Part shown: one piece after another, positions 33,009 to 41,935 of the stretch
How the letters are laid out: each line of letters starts with the position of its first letter
How positions within the stretch are numbered: the stretch's first letter is position 1
From: an uncultured Bacteroidaceae bacterium
GTDB taxonomy: Bacteria; Bacteroidota; Bacteroidia; Bacteroidales; Bacteroidaceae
Direction of reading: 5' to 3'
Length of the DNA stretch: 64,000 nt
NCBI GenBank assembly: GCA_934426255.1
Contig: CAKRYD010000013.1
Coordinates: 1 to 64,000, forward strand
Notes under the pieces: model-generated
What the model was told of the DNA's origin: nothing
Database searches by the model: none
The model's input: only the letters and a program-made list of their open reading frames with translations
Translations under genes and position numbers: made by a program

Positions 33009-33743
33009 CTATAGGAAGCCCTGTTGCTTCAGTGCGGCCAGCAGCCCCGTTGACATGGCTTCGCAGTCTTTTTGCGTATATCGTATGTCTGTGAAAATCT
33101 GTGCCAGCGTTTCCGTGTTGTTTATCTTTACAAAGTTGCGGTTGACTTCCAGAGATTCTTTGGGCGTATAATATTTGTCAATGTCTTCGGGCGTATATTC
33201 TGAATAGGTCTCTTCGTGGAGTATGGCTTCCAATGGAAGGCGGTCCGAGGCTTCTGGGTTTTCGTCGGGCCAGCCTAATGTGATGGTTGCTACGGGCATT
33301 ACCAGTCGGGGCAGGCGCAGTGTCTTGATGATTGACTGCGGATTGTATACGGTTGTCCCCAGGAAACACAGCCCGAGGCCTGCTTTTTCTGCAAGGTTGC
33401 AGAAGGTCTGGCAATATAGCAGGGCATCTGTTGCGGCATTGATAAACGACAGGAAATTGTCGTAGCCGGGATGTGCCTTGCGCAGGTTGCACCAGTCGGT
33501 GGTACGCCTGTAGTCGGCACAGAAGGTGAGTACTACCGGTGCGCCTGTCACCATGGGCTGGTTGAAATGTGCCGGAGCCAATTGATGTTTCATCTCGTCG
33601 CTTCGTGTCACAATCACGCTGTATAGCTGTAGGTTGCCCATGGTCTGGGTCTCTTCGGCTTCGGCCAGCAGAGCGTGCAGCAAGGAGTCGTCAACGGTTT
33701 GTGTCGAATATTTCCGGATAGTTTTTCGCTTGGATAACATCAT
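33009..33743 (-). CDS. Nitroreductase family protein (NfsA-like)
   Basis: A 244-residue FMN-dependent nitroreductase-fold protein. It shows the early KRKTIRKYSTQTVDD motif (FMN phosphate binding), MGNLQLYSVIV, APVVLTFCADYRR, AEKAGLGLCFLGTTVYN and PVATITLGWPDE. Substrates may be quinones, nitro compounds or flavins. A transcript from the box at 33767-33774 gives a leader of about 17 bases. The second Met is an equally possible start. Confidence 0.85.
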   Translation of the reverse strand: MMLSKRKTIRKYSTQTVDDSLLHALLAEAEETQTMGNLQLYSVIVTRSDEMKHQLAPAHFNQPMVTGAPVVLTFCADYRRTTDWCNLRKAHPGYDNFLSFINAATDALLYCQTFCNLAEKAGLGLCFLGTTVYNPQSIIKTLRLPRLVMPVATITLGWPDENPEASDRLPLEAILHEETYSEYTPEDIDKYYTPKESLEVNRNFVKINNTETLAQIFTDIRYTQKDCEAMSTGLLAALKQQGFL

Positions 33744-33766
33744 GATCTTTCTGTTTTTATTGCATA

Positions 33767-33774
33767 CAAACTTA
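33767..33774 (-). promoter_or_regulatory. -7 box for the nitroreductase-Smr-GNAT group
   Basis: On the minus strand TAAGTTTG fits TAnnTTTG, with a transcript start near 33760. Confidence 0.5.
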
Positions 33775-33838
33775 CAAAAATATAATCATTCTGCTGTTGT
33801 CATACGTGAAAAAGCGTTTTTCAAGAGCCTGCACATGC

Positions 33839-35140
33839 TCAGGCTTGCTGCTTGTCGGCCGGTTGCCTCCTTTTTCTGCTATGCCGGTGTTTTGTTTTGG
33901 GTGTTTGTTCTGTGGCGTTGTCTTTTGTCTTGCTGTCTCGCTTGCCGTGGGTGTATCTTCTCCGGTTGTTTCTGCTGCCATGGCGGTTGTTCTCGGCTTT
34001 CGGTCCTTTGCCCAACTCAGGCGGAAGCGGGTTTTTGCGTATGTTTTTTCCTATGGTCTTTTCTATTTTGGCGAAGAAGCGCATGTCTTTTTCGTTGACG
34101 AGCGTAACGGCCGCGCCGGTGCGGTTGGCTCGTGCTGTCCGTCCTATCCGGTGCACATAGTCCTCCACATCGCGTGGCACGTCATAGTTGATAACTGTTT
34201 CGATGTCGTCTATGTCGATTCCGCGCGATATGATGTCGGTAGCTACGAGCACATCGGTTTTTCCGGCCTTAAAGTCGCGCATCACTTCGTCGCGTTGCTT
34301 TTGTTCCAGATCCGAGTGCATCTCGCGCACGTTGATTCCTTTTTTGCGCAGGGCGGCTCCCAGTTCTTTTACCTTTTGTTTGGACGACGAAAAGATGATG
34401 GTGCGTTGCGGAGCTTCCTTGCCGAACATGTCGAGCAGGATGCCCATTTTCTGGCTGTCGTGGCAGATGTATGCGCTTTGGTCTATTTTTTCGGCCGGCT
34501 TCGTGATGGCTATTTCTATTTCAACGGGGTTATTCAGGATGCTTTTGGCCATTTTCTGTATTTCGGGCGGCATGGTGGCCGAGAACATGATGGTTTGCCG
34601 CTTTTTGGGCAGATAGCTGGCAATTTTCATGATGTCGTCGAAAAATCCCATGTCGAGCATGCGGTCGGCTTCGTCGAGCACGAAGATGGATACGTGCGAC
34701 AGGTCGACATTGCCCAGTTTCAGGTGGCTGATGAGGCGTCCCGGCGTGGCAATCACTACATCGGCTCCCAGTTGCAGGCCTCGCAATTCCTGCTCGTAGC
34801 GGATGCCGTCGTTTCCGCCATAGACGGCAACGCTTGAAAAGGGCACGAAATAGGAAAACCCTTCCATGGCCTGGTCGATTTGCTGTGCCAGCTCGCGTGT
34901 CGGCGACATGATGACGCAGTTGACGGCGTCTTTGGGAAATTCTTCGCTGCACAGGCGGTTCAGGATGGGCAGCAGATAGGCAGCGGTTTTTCCCGTTCCG
35001 GTCTGTGCCACACCGATAAGGTCGCGGCCTTCGAGCAATGGGGGAATGGCTTGTTCCTGTATGGGCGTGCAGTCGTTGAAATGCATGATGTCGACGGCTT
35101 CTGATATTCTGGAGTCTAAGTTGAGTTCGGAAAAGTGCAT
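33839..35140 (-). CDS. DEAD-box RNA helicase (RhlE-like)
   Basis: A 433-residue helicase with all motifs in order: Q motif (CTPIQEQAIPPLLEGRDLIG), Walker A AQTGTGKTAAYL, PTRELAQQI, TPGRL, DEAD, SAT, ATDIISRGIDI and HRIGRTARANR. The last ~65 residues are a basic, disordered tail (Arg/Lys/His/Asn rich), an RNA-binding extension common in RhlE-type proteins of this phylum. It unwinds RNA in ribosome assembly or cold adaptation. It starts 27 bases after the LptF/G-like gene and may belong to the same transcript. Confidence 0.93.
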   Translation of the reverse strand: MHFSELNLDSRISEAVDIMHFNDCTPIQEQAIPPLLEGRDLIGVAQTGTGKTAAYLLPILNRLCSEEFPKDAVNCVIMSPTRELAQQIDQAMEGFSYFVPFSSVAVYGGNDGIRYEQELRGLQLGADVVIATPGRLISHLKLGNVDLSHVSIFVLDEADRMLDMGFFDDIMKIASYLPKKRQTIMFSATMPPEIQKMAKSILNNPVEIEIAITKPAEKIDQSAYICHDSQKMGILLDMFGKEAPQRTIIFSSSKQKVKELGAALRKKGINVREMHSDLEQKQRDEVMRDFKAGKTDVLVATDIISRGIDIDDIETVINYDVPRDVEDYVHRIGRTARANRTGAAVTLVNEKDMRFFAKIEKTIGKNIRKNPLPPELGKGPKAENNRHGSRNNRRRYTHGKRDSKTKDNATEQTPKTKHRHSRKRRQPADKQQA

Positions 35141-35167
35141 TTTGTGTGGTGTTATGAAAGGGGGTTA

Positions 35168-36439
35168 TTATTGTGGAGTCCTCCTATACAGGACAAACGC
35201 GATAATCATGAAGATAATATTGGGTATCCATGCCGAAAGCATTGGCGGGAAGCCTCTGTTGATGGCAAAGGTTGCCGAGATGGTTTGGAACAGAATGTAT
35301 GAGAAACTCAGCGCCAGACCCAGACCCAATGAAAGCCCCATACCACCTTTGCGCTTTTCGCACGATAGCGTGACTCCTATCAGCGTCAGTATAAAGGCGG
35401 CAAAGACCGAAGCAATGCGTTTATGATATTCCACCTCGAACAGGCTGACGTTGGTGGAGCCTCTCAAATGCTGCTTCTCGATATAGTCTCTGAGTTCGGG
35501 CATCGTCATTGTCTCTTGCTGGTTGCGTGTATACAGCAGGTCGGCCGGCTCCATGCTGATGATGGAGTCGGTTTCGTGTCCCGAAGTGATAACTTCGTGC
35601 ATGCCGCGGAGCTTTCGGATGCGGTAGTTGTAGATTTTCCATTTGTAGCGCACATCCGACAGGGTGTCATATTGAATTCTCAATGCGGTCATATGCGATA
35701 CCAGCTTTTTGTTGACAAATTTGTCCAAAGAGAAGTTCAACCCCGTCTTGGTGTCATTGTTGTAAGTCGAAATAAAGGCTACAACGCCGGTATCTACCTG
35801 TAGCTGCACATTTTCGACAACAGATATTTGTTGTTTCTTGATGTATTTGTTTTCAAAATTGAGTCGTGTCACATTGCTGTGCGGGATGATGTAGGCACCC
35901 AATACAAAGCTGACAACGGCTATCAGGCCTGCCGACAGCATATAGGGCTTCAGCAGACGATTGAAGCTCATGCCGTTGGAGCGCATGGCAATGATTTCCG
36001 AGTTGTCGGCCATCTTGGAAGTGAAAAAGATTACCGAGATGAAAACAAATAGGGGACTGAACAGGTTGGCAAAGTAGGGGATGAAGTTCAGGTAGTAGGT
36101 AAAGATGATTTTTTGCCAGGGCGCATGGCTGGACGTAAACTTGTCTATGCGTTCGTTGAAGTCGAACACGATGACAATGGCTATGATCAGCAGAATGGAA
36201 AAGACGAAGGTTCCGATGAATTTCTTGATAACATACCGGTCAAGGCGTGTGAGCCACGGATGCACCTCCTGATAATCGAGCCATCTTTTTGCGAAAGGAA
36301 TTTTCAGAAGCAGCTTTTTGATGCCCAAAAGCTTTCTATGTTTTTTTTCGGAGGATGACAATTGCTTTTCGCGGCTTTTCTTTTTCAACAAAGCCGTGGC
36401 CTTTTCCATGATTCTTTTCATCCTTTCCTTCCGTGTCAT
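35168..36439 (-). CDS. LptF/LptG-family permease (YjgP/YjgQ)
   Basis: A 423-residue membrane protein. The conserved core starts at LTRLDRYVIKKFIGTFVFSI (near residue 64). Three helices lie on each side of a periplasmic beta-jellyroll domain (~190-320), and the C-terminal half has FAAFILTLIGVTLSCEKRKGGMGLSLGLGLALSFSYI. Family members form the LptB2FG extractor that moves LPS from the inner membrane. The first ~60 residues are a Lys/Arg-rich extension not needed by the family; Met codons at 36421 and 36409 are other possible starts. It is downstream of tgt by 18 bases. Confidence 0.88.
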   Translation of the reverse strand: MTRKERMKRIMEKATALLKKKSREKQLSSSEKKHRKLLGIKKLLLKIPFAKRWLDYQEVHPWLTRLDRYVIKKFIGTFVFSILLIIAIVIVFDFNERIDKFTSSHAPWQKIIFTYYLNFIPYFANLFSPLFVFISVIFFTSKMADNSEIIAMRSNGMSFNRLLKPYMLSAGLIAVVSFVLGAYIIPHSNVTRLNFENKYIKKQQISVVENVQLQVDTGVVAFISTYNNDTKTGLNFSLDKFVNKKLVSHMTALRIQYDTLSDVRYKWKIYNYRIRKLRGMHEVITSGHETDSIISMEPADLLYTRNQQETMTMPELRDYIEKQHLRGSTNVSLFEVEYHKRIASVFAAFILTLIGVTLSCEKRKGGMGLSLGLGLALSFSYILFQTISATFAINRGFPPMLSAWIPNIIFMIIAFVLYRRTPQ

Positions 36440-36457
36440 GTTGCTGTGGTTGCTGTT

Positions 36458-37588
36458 TTACCTGCGGTGTTGCAGCACGGGGGTTATCCGGTTTTTCCAA
36501 GGCATGAAGTCTCCCTCTTGGATGTGCAATCGTGCCCGTCGCACCAGTTCCAAATAGAATGCAAGATTGTGTATGGAGGCTATCTGCATGGCCAGCAGTT
36601 CCTTGGCCTTGAACAAATGGTGCAGATAAGCTTTGGTGTATTGATGGTCTACGTAGCTTGTTCCTTCTTCGTCGATTTCAGTGAAATCGTCCTGCCATTT
36701 TTGGTTGCGCAGGTTCATGGTGCCCTGCCACGTAAAGAGCATCGCGTTGCGACCATTGCGCGTGGGCATTACGCAGTCGAACATGTCTACTCCGCGTGCA
36801 ATGGCTTCCAGAATGTTGACCGGCGTGCCGACTCCCATCAGATACCTCGGCTTGTCTTTGGGCAGTATGGCATTGACGGTTTCGATCATCTCATACATTT
36901 TTTCGGCAGGCTCGCCTACTGCCAGCCCACCTATGGCATAGCCGTCGGCATTGAATTCGGAGACATAGCGCGCGCTTTCTTCACGCAGGTCTTTGTAGAC
37001 ACATCCTTGTACGATGGGAAACAATGACTGCCGGTAACCATAGAGCGGCTCGGTTTCGTTGAACCGTTGGAAGCAGCGCTTCAGCCATTTGTGGGTAAGT
37101 TGCAGGCTTTTTTTTGCATAGTTATAGTCCGACGTACCCGGTGGGCACTCGTCGAAAGCCATCATGATGTCTGCTCCGATGGCGCGCTCAATGTCGATGA
37201 CTTTCTCGGGAGTAAAAAAATGCTTGCTGCCATCGATGTGCGACCTGAATTCGCATCCTTCTTCTTTCAGCTTGCGTATGTTGGCGAGCGAAAACACCTG
37301 AAATCCTCCGCTGTCGGTCAGCATCGGCCGGTCAAAGCCGTTGAACTTGTGCAGTCCGCCGGCTTTTCGGATGATGTCGATGCCCGGGCGCAGGTACAGG
37401 TGGTAAGTGTTGCCCAGAATGATTTGCGCGTGAATGTCGCCGGTCAGTTCATGGGTGTGCACGGCTTTGACCGAGGCTTCTGTGCCCACCGGCATGAAAA
37501 TGGGGGTTTCTATCGGGCCGTGGTCGGTTTCTATCAAGCCTGCACGGGCTTCGCTTTGGTTGTCGGTATGCTGCAGTTCAAAGGTCAT
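36458..37588 (-). CDS. tgt: Queuine tRNA-ribosyltransferase
   Basis: A 376-residue TIM-barrel enzyme that exchanges guanine-34 for preQ1 in GUN tRNAs. It has MPVGTEASVKAVH, ILGNTYHL, LTDSGGFQVFSLANIRKLKEEG, GGLAVGEP, and the nucleophile region GVDMFDCVMPTRNGRN. The usual zinc ligands ECDCYTC before RAYLHHL are not conserved: the aligned stretch reads EEGTSYVD, while the later IHNL His is kept. Translation is coupled to lon (the lon TGA and tgt ATG overlap in ATGA at 37585-37588). Confidence 0.93.
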   Translation of the reverse strand: MTFELQHTDNQSEARAGLIETDHGPIETPIFMPVGTEASVKAVHTHELTGDIHAQIILGNTYHLYLRPGIDIIRKAGGLHKFNGFDRPMLTDSGGFQVFSLANIRKLKEEGCEFRSHIDGSKHFFTPEKVIDIERAIGADIMMAFDECPPGTSDYNYAKKSLQLTHKWLKRCFQRFNETEPLYGYRQSLFPIVQGCVYKDLREESARYVSEFNADGYAIGGLAVGEPAEKMYEMIETVNAILPKDKPRYLMGVGTPVNILEAIARGVDMFDCVMPTRNGRNAMLFTWQGTMNLRNQKWQDDFTEIDEEGTSYVDHQYTKAYLHHLFKAKELLAMQIASIHNLAFYLELVRRARLHIQEGDFMPWKNRITPVLQHRR

Positions 37589-40047
37589 GGCCGGGCGTCG
37601 TCTTTGACTTCTTCAGCAACCGTAAAGTCTATGGGATTGTCGACCTTTTCGTCGGTCAGCGCGATTTTCAATACGTCCTGCACGTCGTCGACATATTTGA
37701 ACGTGACGCCTTTCAGATAGATTTCCGGAATTTCCTCTATGTCTTTTTGGTTTTCCCTGCTGAGTGCTATCATGGTGATGCCTGCACGCTTGGCAGCCAG
37801 AATCTTTTCCTTGATGCCTCCTACCGGCAATACCTTTCCGCGCAGTGTAATTTCGCCTGTCATGGCAATTCCCTTCAGCACCTTGCGTTGTGTCAGGGCC
37901 GAGGCAATGGATGTGGCAATGGTGATGCCTGCCGACGGTCCGTCTTTGGGCACGGCTCCTTCGGGCACGTGGATGTGGATGTTCCAGTTGTCGAACACAC
38001 CGGGATCTATGCCTAATGTGTCAGCATGCGCTTTGATGTATTCCAAAGCAAGAACGGCCGATTCTTTCATCACATCTCCCAGATTTCCGGTAAGCGTAAG
38101 CTTTGAACCTTTTCCACGGCTTACACTCGTTTCGATGTAGAGTATTTCTCCGCCTACAGACGTCCAAGCCAAACCTGTGACAACTCCGGCATAGTCGTTG
38201 CCCTGATACTCGTCACGCGTGAAAGGCGGTTTCTTGAGCAGCAGGGGCAGATCCTCTTCCTTGATGGTGGGATAGGGGATTGTGCCGTCCTTTACATAGG
38301 CAAAAGCTTCTTTTCGGAATATTTCGTTGATGCGCTTTTCCAATTGGCGCACGCCGCTTTCGCGGGTATACTGCTCGATGAGCCTTTCCAGAGCCCCTTT
38401 GGTAAAATTGATCTTCTGGTCTTTGCGGAAACCTGCCTCTTCCTTTTCGCGGGGTATCAGGTGGCGCTTGGCTATCTCGATTTTCTCTTCTGTGATGTAG
38501 CCGCTCATTTCTATCAGTTCCATACGGTCAAGCAGCGGAGCGGGTATCGTGCTCAGCGTGTTGGCCGTAGCGATAAACAGCACTTTGGATAAGTCGTAGT
38601 CCAAGTCGAGATAGTTGTCGTGGAATGCGGAGTTTTGCTCAGGGTCGAGCACTTCGAGCAGTGCCGAGGCCGGATCTCCGTTGATGGTGGCCTGCGTCAC
38701 TTTATCTATTTCGTCCAAAACGAAAACCGGATTGCTTGAGCCGCATTTGATAAGGTTCTGAATGATTCGGCCGGGCATGGCACCCACATATGTGCGCCGG
38801 TGTCCGCGAATTTCGGCTTCATCGTGCACGCCGCCGAGCGACATTCTGACGTATTTGCGCTTCAGAGCTTTGGCGATGCTTTTGCCCAATGAGGTTTTCC
38901 CGATGCCCGGAGGACCATACAGGCAGATGATGGGCGATTTGAAGTTGCCCCGCAGTTTGATGATGGCCAAATGCTCCAAAATGCGCTCTTTAACCTTTTC
39001 CAGTCCGTAGTGATCGTGGTCAAGTGTCTTTTCTGCCTTTTTGATGTCAATGTTGTCGACGGTATATTCGTTCCATGGCAAATTTGTCATCGTCTGCAGA
39101 TAGTTCATCTGGACGTTATAGTCGGGACTTTGCGGGTTGATGCGTTCCAGCTTGGCCAATTCCCGCTCAAAAGCCTTTTGAATCTCTTCCGGCCACTTCT
39201 TCTTTGAGGCCTTTTCCTCAAGTTCCTTGAAGTCTTGGTCGGCAGGCGATTCTCCCAGCTCGTCCTGCATGTTCTTAATCTGCTGTTGCAGGAAATACTC
39301 CTTTTGTTGCTGGTCCAGGTCTTCGCGTGTTCGCTCTTGTATGTTGGCCTTCAGTGAGGCATACTGCAACTCCCTGTTCAGAATGGAAAGCAATTTGTAG
39401 GCACGGTCTTTGACGTTGCCCACTTGCAATAGCTCCATTTTTTCTGAAATGGGGATAGGCAGATTGGTACATATGAAGTTGACCAGAAATATCTTGTTGG
39501 AAATATTCTTGATGGCGAAACACGATTCGTCGCGCATTGTCTCGTTCAGCTTGAACAGGCGGAAAGTCAAGTCTCTGCAGGCATCCACCAAGGCCGAGAA
39601 CTCGCTGTTTTCCGCATTGGGGCAGATTTCTTTCAATTGCCTTGTCTGTGCCGTGTAGAAAGGCTCTGTCTGCAAGATTTTTCCCAGCTTAAAGCGGCAG
39701 AATCCTTGCAGCAATACCGTGGTGCGCTTGTCGGGAAGTTCCAGAATGCGCATAACCTTGGCGATGGTTCCCGTTTTGTAAAGATCTTTTTCGAGCGGTC
39801 GGTCGGTGGCGGGATTGTTTTGGCAAACCACACCGATGAATGCATCGTTTTCCTTGGCCATGCGGATCACATCCAATGAGAACGGTCGCTCAATCGCTAC
39901 GGGAATGACAATGCCGGGAAACAGCACCATGTTCCTCAATGGCAAAATGGGGAGTGAGCCTCCCGTTTCTATATTGAATAAGTTCTGTATGTCGCCGTCG
40001 AAGTCGGCTATGAGTGAAAATGGATTCTGTGTTGATTCGTCGTTCAT
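37585..40047 (-). CDS. lon: ATP-dependent protease Lon
   Basis: An 820-residue LonA protease. The N-terminal substrate domain (LPILPLRNMVLFPGIVIPV) runs to ~residue 240, then a coiled coil. The AAA+ module has Walker A GPPGIGKTSLGKSIA (~390) and VFVLDEIDKV. The C-terminal protease domain has the Ser of PKDGPSAG and the Lys of KEKILAAKRAG. It degrades damaged and regulatory proteins in the cytoplasm. It heads the minus-strand run lon-tgt-lptF/G-helicase. Confidence 0.97.
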   Translation of the reverse strand: MNDESTQNPFSLIADFDGDIQNLFNIETGGSLPILPLRNMVLFPGIVIPVAIERPFSLDVIRMAKENDAFIGVVCQNNPATDRPLEKDLYKTGTIAKVMRILELPDKRTTVLLQGFCRFKLGKILQTEPFYTAQTRQLKEICPNAENSEFSALVDACRDLTFRLFKLNETMRDESCFAIKNISNKIFLVNFICTNLPIPISEKMELLQVGNVKDRAYKLLSILNRELQYASLKANIQERTREDLDQQQKEYFLQQQIKNMQDELGESPADQDFKELEEKASKKKWPEEIQKAFERELAKLERINPQSPDYNVQMNYLQTMTNLPWNEYTVDNIDIKKAEKTLDHDHYGLEKVKERILEHLAIIKLRGNFKSPIICLYGPPGIGKTSLGKSIAKALKRKYVRMSLGGVHDEAEIRGHRRTYVGAMPGRIIQNLIKCGSSNPVFVLDEIDKVTQATINGDPASALLEVLDPEQNSAFHDNYLDLDYDLSKVLFIATANTLSTIPAPLLDRMELIEMSGYITEEKIEIAKRHLIPREKEEAGFRKDQKINFTKGALERLIEQYTRESGVRQLEKRINEIFRKEAFAYVKDGTIPYPTIKEEDLPLLLKKPPFTRDEYQGNDYAGVVTGLAWTSVGGEILYIETSVSRGKGSKLTLTGNLGDVMKESAVLALEYIKAHADTLGIDPGVFDNWNIHIHVPEGAVPKDGPSAGITIATSIASALTQRKVLKGIAMTGEITLRGKVLPVGGIKEKILAAKRAGITMIALSRENQKDIEEIPEIYLKGVTFKYVDDVQDVLKIALTDEKVDNPIDFTVAEEVKDDARP

Positions 40048-40104
40048 CTTGACAACTTGGATTCTATGTTTTTATTTTCTCGGTGGCTATTGTCTTAGAA
40101 AGTG

Positions 40105-40112
40105 CAAAGTTA
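40105..40112 (-). promoter_or_regulatory. -7 box for lon
   Basis: On the minus strand TAACTTTG fits TAnnTTTG; the transcript would start near 40098 with a leader of about 50 bases. No HrcA/CIRCE-like inverted repeat is visible in the region. Confidence 0.55.
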
Positions 40113-40277
40113 GTGCATTTAATCGAGACTTCGGGAAAAAGACTTTCTCATTTCCTTTGGCCAGCGAAATTTTCATCCGTCATACAAGCAAACTGTATGC
40201 CAAAATTCGTAGGGCGGAAAATATTCTGCCAAACTCTTTTGCTCTGCTCCGCTTGCTGTCGTTTGGCTGAATCTGCT

Positions 40278-40285
40278 TACTTTTG
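40278..40285 (+). promoter_or_regulatory. -7 box for the tRNA methyltransferase gene
   Basis: TACTTTTG fits TAnnTTTG, with a TTG 22 bases upstream at 40253-40255. The transcript would start near 40292, 16 bases before the ATG at 40308. Confidence 0.6.
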
Positions 40286-40307
40286 CAGTAATTTAACGCC
40301 ATCATGA

Positions 40308-41018
40308 ATGAAAGCAGACAAATCACAGGTGTTTCAGTTCCGCCGTTTCAGTGTGTGCCACGCCCGGTGTGCCATGAAAGTGGGCACCGACGGAGTTCTT
40401 CTGGGGTTGTTGTCGCCTGTATCGGGCCGACAGTTTCTTGATATAGGTACCGGTAGCGGTCTTGTTGCCCTGTTGCTGGCACAACGTGCGCCCGATGCTC
40501 ACATTACCGGCATCGACATTGACGGGGATGCTGTAGGTCAGGCCGCCGACAACTTCAAGGCATCGCCTTGGGCGGTGCGCTTGCAGTCTGTCAGGGCAGA
40601 TGCATGTGACTTTGCCCCTGAAACAACCTACGACCTTATAGTGAGCAATCCGCCTTATTACGAGAACTCGCCCGATGCTTCGAGTGTCCGGCGAGATGCG
40701 GCGCGCCGTTCCGACAGTCTGCCTCATGCGTGCCTCGTCGCAACCGTTGCGCGCCTGCTTGCCGCCGATGGTTGCTTTTCTGTGATATTGCCGGCACGCG
40801 ATACGGAACGTTTCATTTACCAATGCTGGCAGTTCGGCCTGCATCTGCGGCATCGCCATTTCATTTTCACCAAGCCTGGAAAGCCCTGCAAACGCGAGGT
40901 TCTGGTCTTTTCGCGCGAGCCCGGTGCTATACATACCACTGAGCTGGTGCTCACCGAGGCTTCGGGCTGCCGCAGCAAGGCTTACGCCGACCTTGTAAAG
41001 GATTTTTTCATACATTGA
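40308..41018 (+). CDS. trmN6: tRNA1(Val) adenine-37 N6-methyltransferase
   Basis: A 236-residue SAM-dependent methyltransferase. The SAM site is FLDIGTGSGLVALLLAQRAP (motif I), acidic GIDIDGDAV follows, and the catalytic DLIVSNPPYYENS motif marks an N6-adenine enzyme. FRRFSVCHARCAMKVGTDGVLLG at the start is typical of TrmN6/YfiC. It is a monocistronic gene with its own promoter, ending 27 bases before the next promoter. Confidence 0.92.
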   Translation: MKADKSQVFQFRRFSVCHARCAMKVGTDGVLLGLLSPVSGRQFLDIGTGSGLVALLLAQRAPDAHITGIDIDGDAVGQAADNFKASPWAVRLQSVRADACDFAPETTYDLIVSNPPYYENSPDASSVRRDAARRSDSLPHACLVATVARLLAADGCFSVILPARDTERFIYQCWQFGLHLRHRHFIFTKPGKPCKREVLVFSREPGAIHTTELVLTEASGCRSKAYADLVKDFFIH

Positions 41019-41044
41019 GTTCTTTGTAATCCCTTCCTTTGTGC

Positions 41045-41052
41045 TACCTTTG
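41045..41052 (+). promoter_or_regulatory. -7 box for the zeta-like kinase pair
   Basis: TACCTTTG fits TAnnTTTG, with TTTG at 41023-41026 as a possible -33 element. The transcript would start near 41059, about 28 bases before the ATG at 41087. Confidence 0.6.
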
Positions 41053-41086
41053 CACTTACAAGGAAATGTAGCAACTATAATCACAG

Positions 41087-41668
41087 ATGGCGCAAAAGAT
41101 TTATATCATCGCGGGGTGTAACGGAGCCGGAAAAACAACGGCCTCGCTCAACATTCTGCCTCAGATTCTGCAATGCGACGAATTCGTCAATGCCGATGAA
41201 ATCGCTCGCGGCCTTTCGCCGTTCCATCCCGAGCGTGTTTCGCTCGAAGCCGGCCGCCTGATGCTGGAGCGCATCAGTTCGCTTATGGTGAGAAAGGCGA
41301 CATTTGCCCTTGAAACGACGCTCTCCACCCGTTCCTACGTCAGTCTCATCAAAAAGGCCCATAAAGCCGGCTATCAGGTCGAGCTTATTTTCTTTTGGCT
41401 CTCATCGCCCGAGGTAGCCATCGAGCGCGTGGCCAAACGCGTGGCCGAAGGTGGTCACGACATTCCACAGGATGTGATACGCCGCCGCTATGATGCCGGT
41501 ATCCGCAACCTCTTTAATATATACAGCCACGAAGTGGACAGATGGATGCTTATCGATAACAACACGGGGCAGTCTGTGGTGTTAGCCGAAGCCGCCAATG
41601 GTGTGACCAAAATCTACGATTTCAATCGTTTCAAACGCATAATGGACTATGGACTCGCTCAAAAATAA
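41087..41668 (+). CDS. Zeta-toxin-like P-loop kinase
   Basis: A 193-residue P-loop protein with Walker A IAGCNGAGKTTASLNILP (residues 8-25), NADEIARGLSPFHPE (substrate/catalytic Asp region), FALETTLSTRSYVSLIKKAHKAGYQVELIFFWLSS and an Arg-rich lid (VIRRRYDAGIRNL). This is the short chromosomal zeta/ABC-type-ATPase-like family; the best studied zeta toxins phosphorylate UDP-N-acetylglucosamine. The 3' end overlaps the small downstream gene by 20 bases. Toxicity is not shown by sequence. Confidence 0.82.
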   Translation: MAQKIYIIAGCNGAGKTTASLNILPQILQCDEFVNADEIARGLSPFHPERVSLEAGRLMLERISSLMVRKATFALETTLSTRSYVSLIKKAHKAGYQVELIFFWLSSPEVAIERVAKRVAEGGHDIPQDVIRRRYDAGIRNLFNIYSHEVDRWMLIDNNTGQSVVLAEAANGVTKIYDFNRFKRIMDYGLAQK

Positions 41669-41867
41669 CTTGTCGCCTTATGCGCAGATGATACAGCACG
41701 GGCTGGCTTGCTCCAACAGAAAGCTGTTGGAACTTGATGCGGCTTTAGGGCGCACGATGGTCTTTGGCCGTTTAGACGGAACGTTTGAGGAAGTCGATGC
41801 CCGCAGTTTCCTTAGGGAAGTGAAGCTTTCCGAATGGTGGAAACAGCATTTTGAAGAAGACGAATAA
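41649..41867 (+). CDS. Small partner protein of the zeta-like kinase
   Basis: A 72-residue protein that starts inside the kinase gene (20-base overlap, different frame). It has a helical N-terminus (NLSPYAQMIQHGLACSNRKLLELDAALG) and an acidic C-terminus (SEWWKQHFEEDE). I do not recognise a named domain. The overlap and shared promoter suggest tight co-expression, as for an antitoxin or inhibitor, but the order (kinase first) is the reverse of epsilon-zeta. Similar small proteins often follow this kinase type. Confidence 0.6.
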   Translation: MDSLKNNLSPYAQMIQHGLACSNRKLLELDAALGRTMVFGRLDGTFEEVDARSFLREVKLSEWWKQHFEEDE

Positions 41868-41890
41868 GTTTCGGTGCATAATTACAGGTA

Positions 41891-41935
41891 TGCAGAAAGC
41901 CCCGCGAATGTTATTGTTTCGCGGGGCTTTCTGCA
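41891..41935. terminator. Strong bidirectional terminator
   Basis: An 18-bp perfect stem (41891-41908 with 41918-41935; loop of 9 bases) lies 23 bases after the small partner gene. It touches the stop codon of the convergent minus-strand gene at 41936. Confidence 0.9.
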
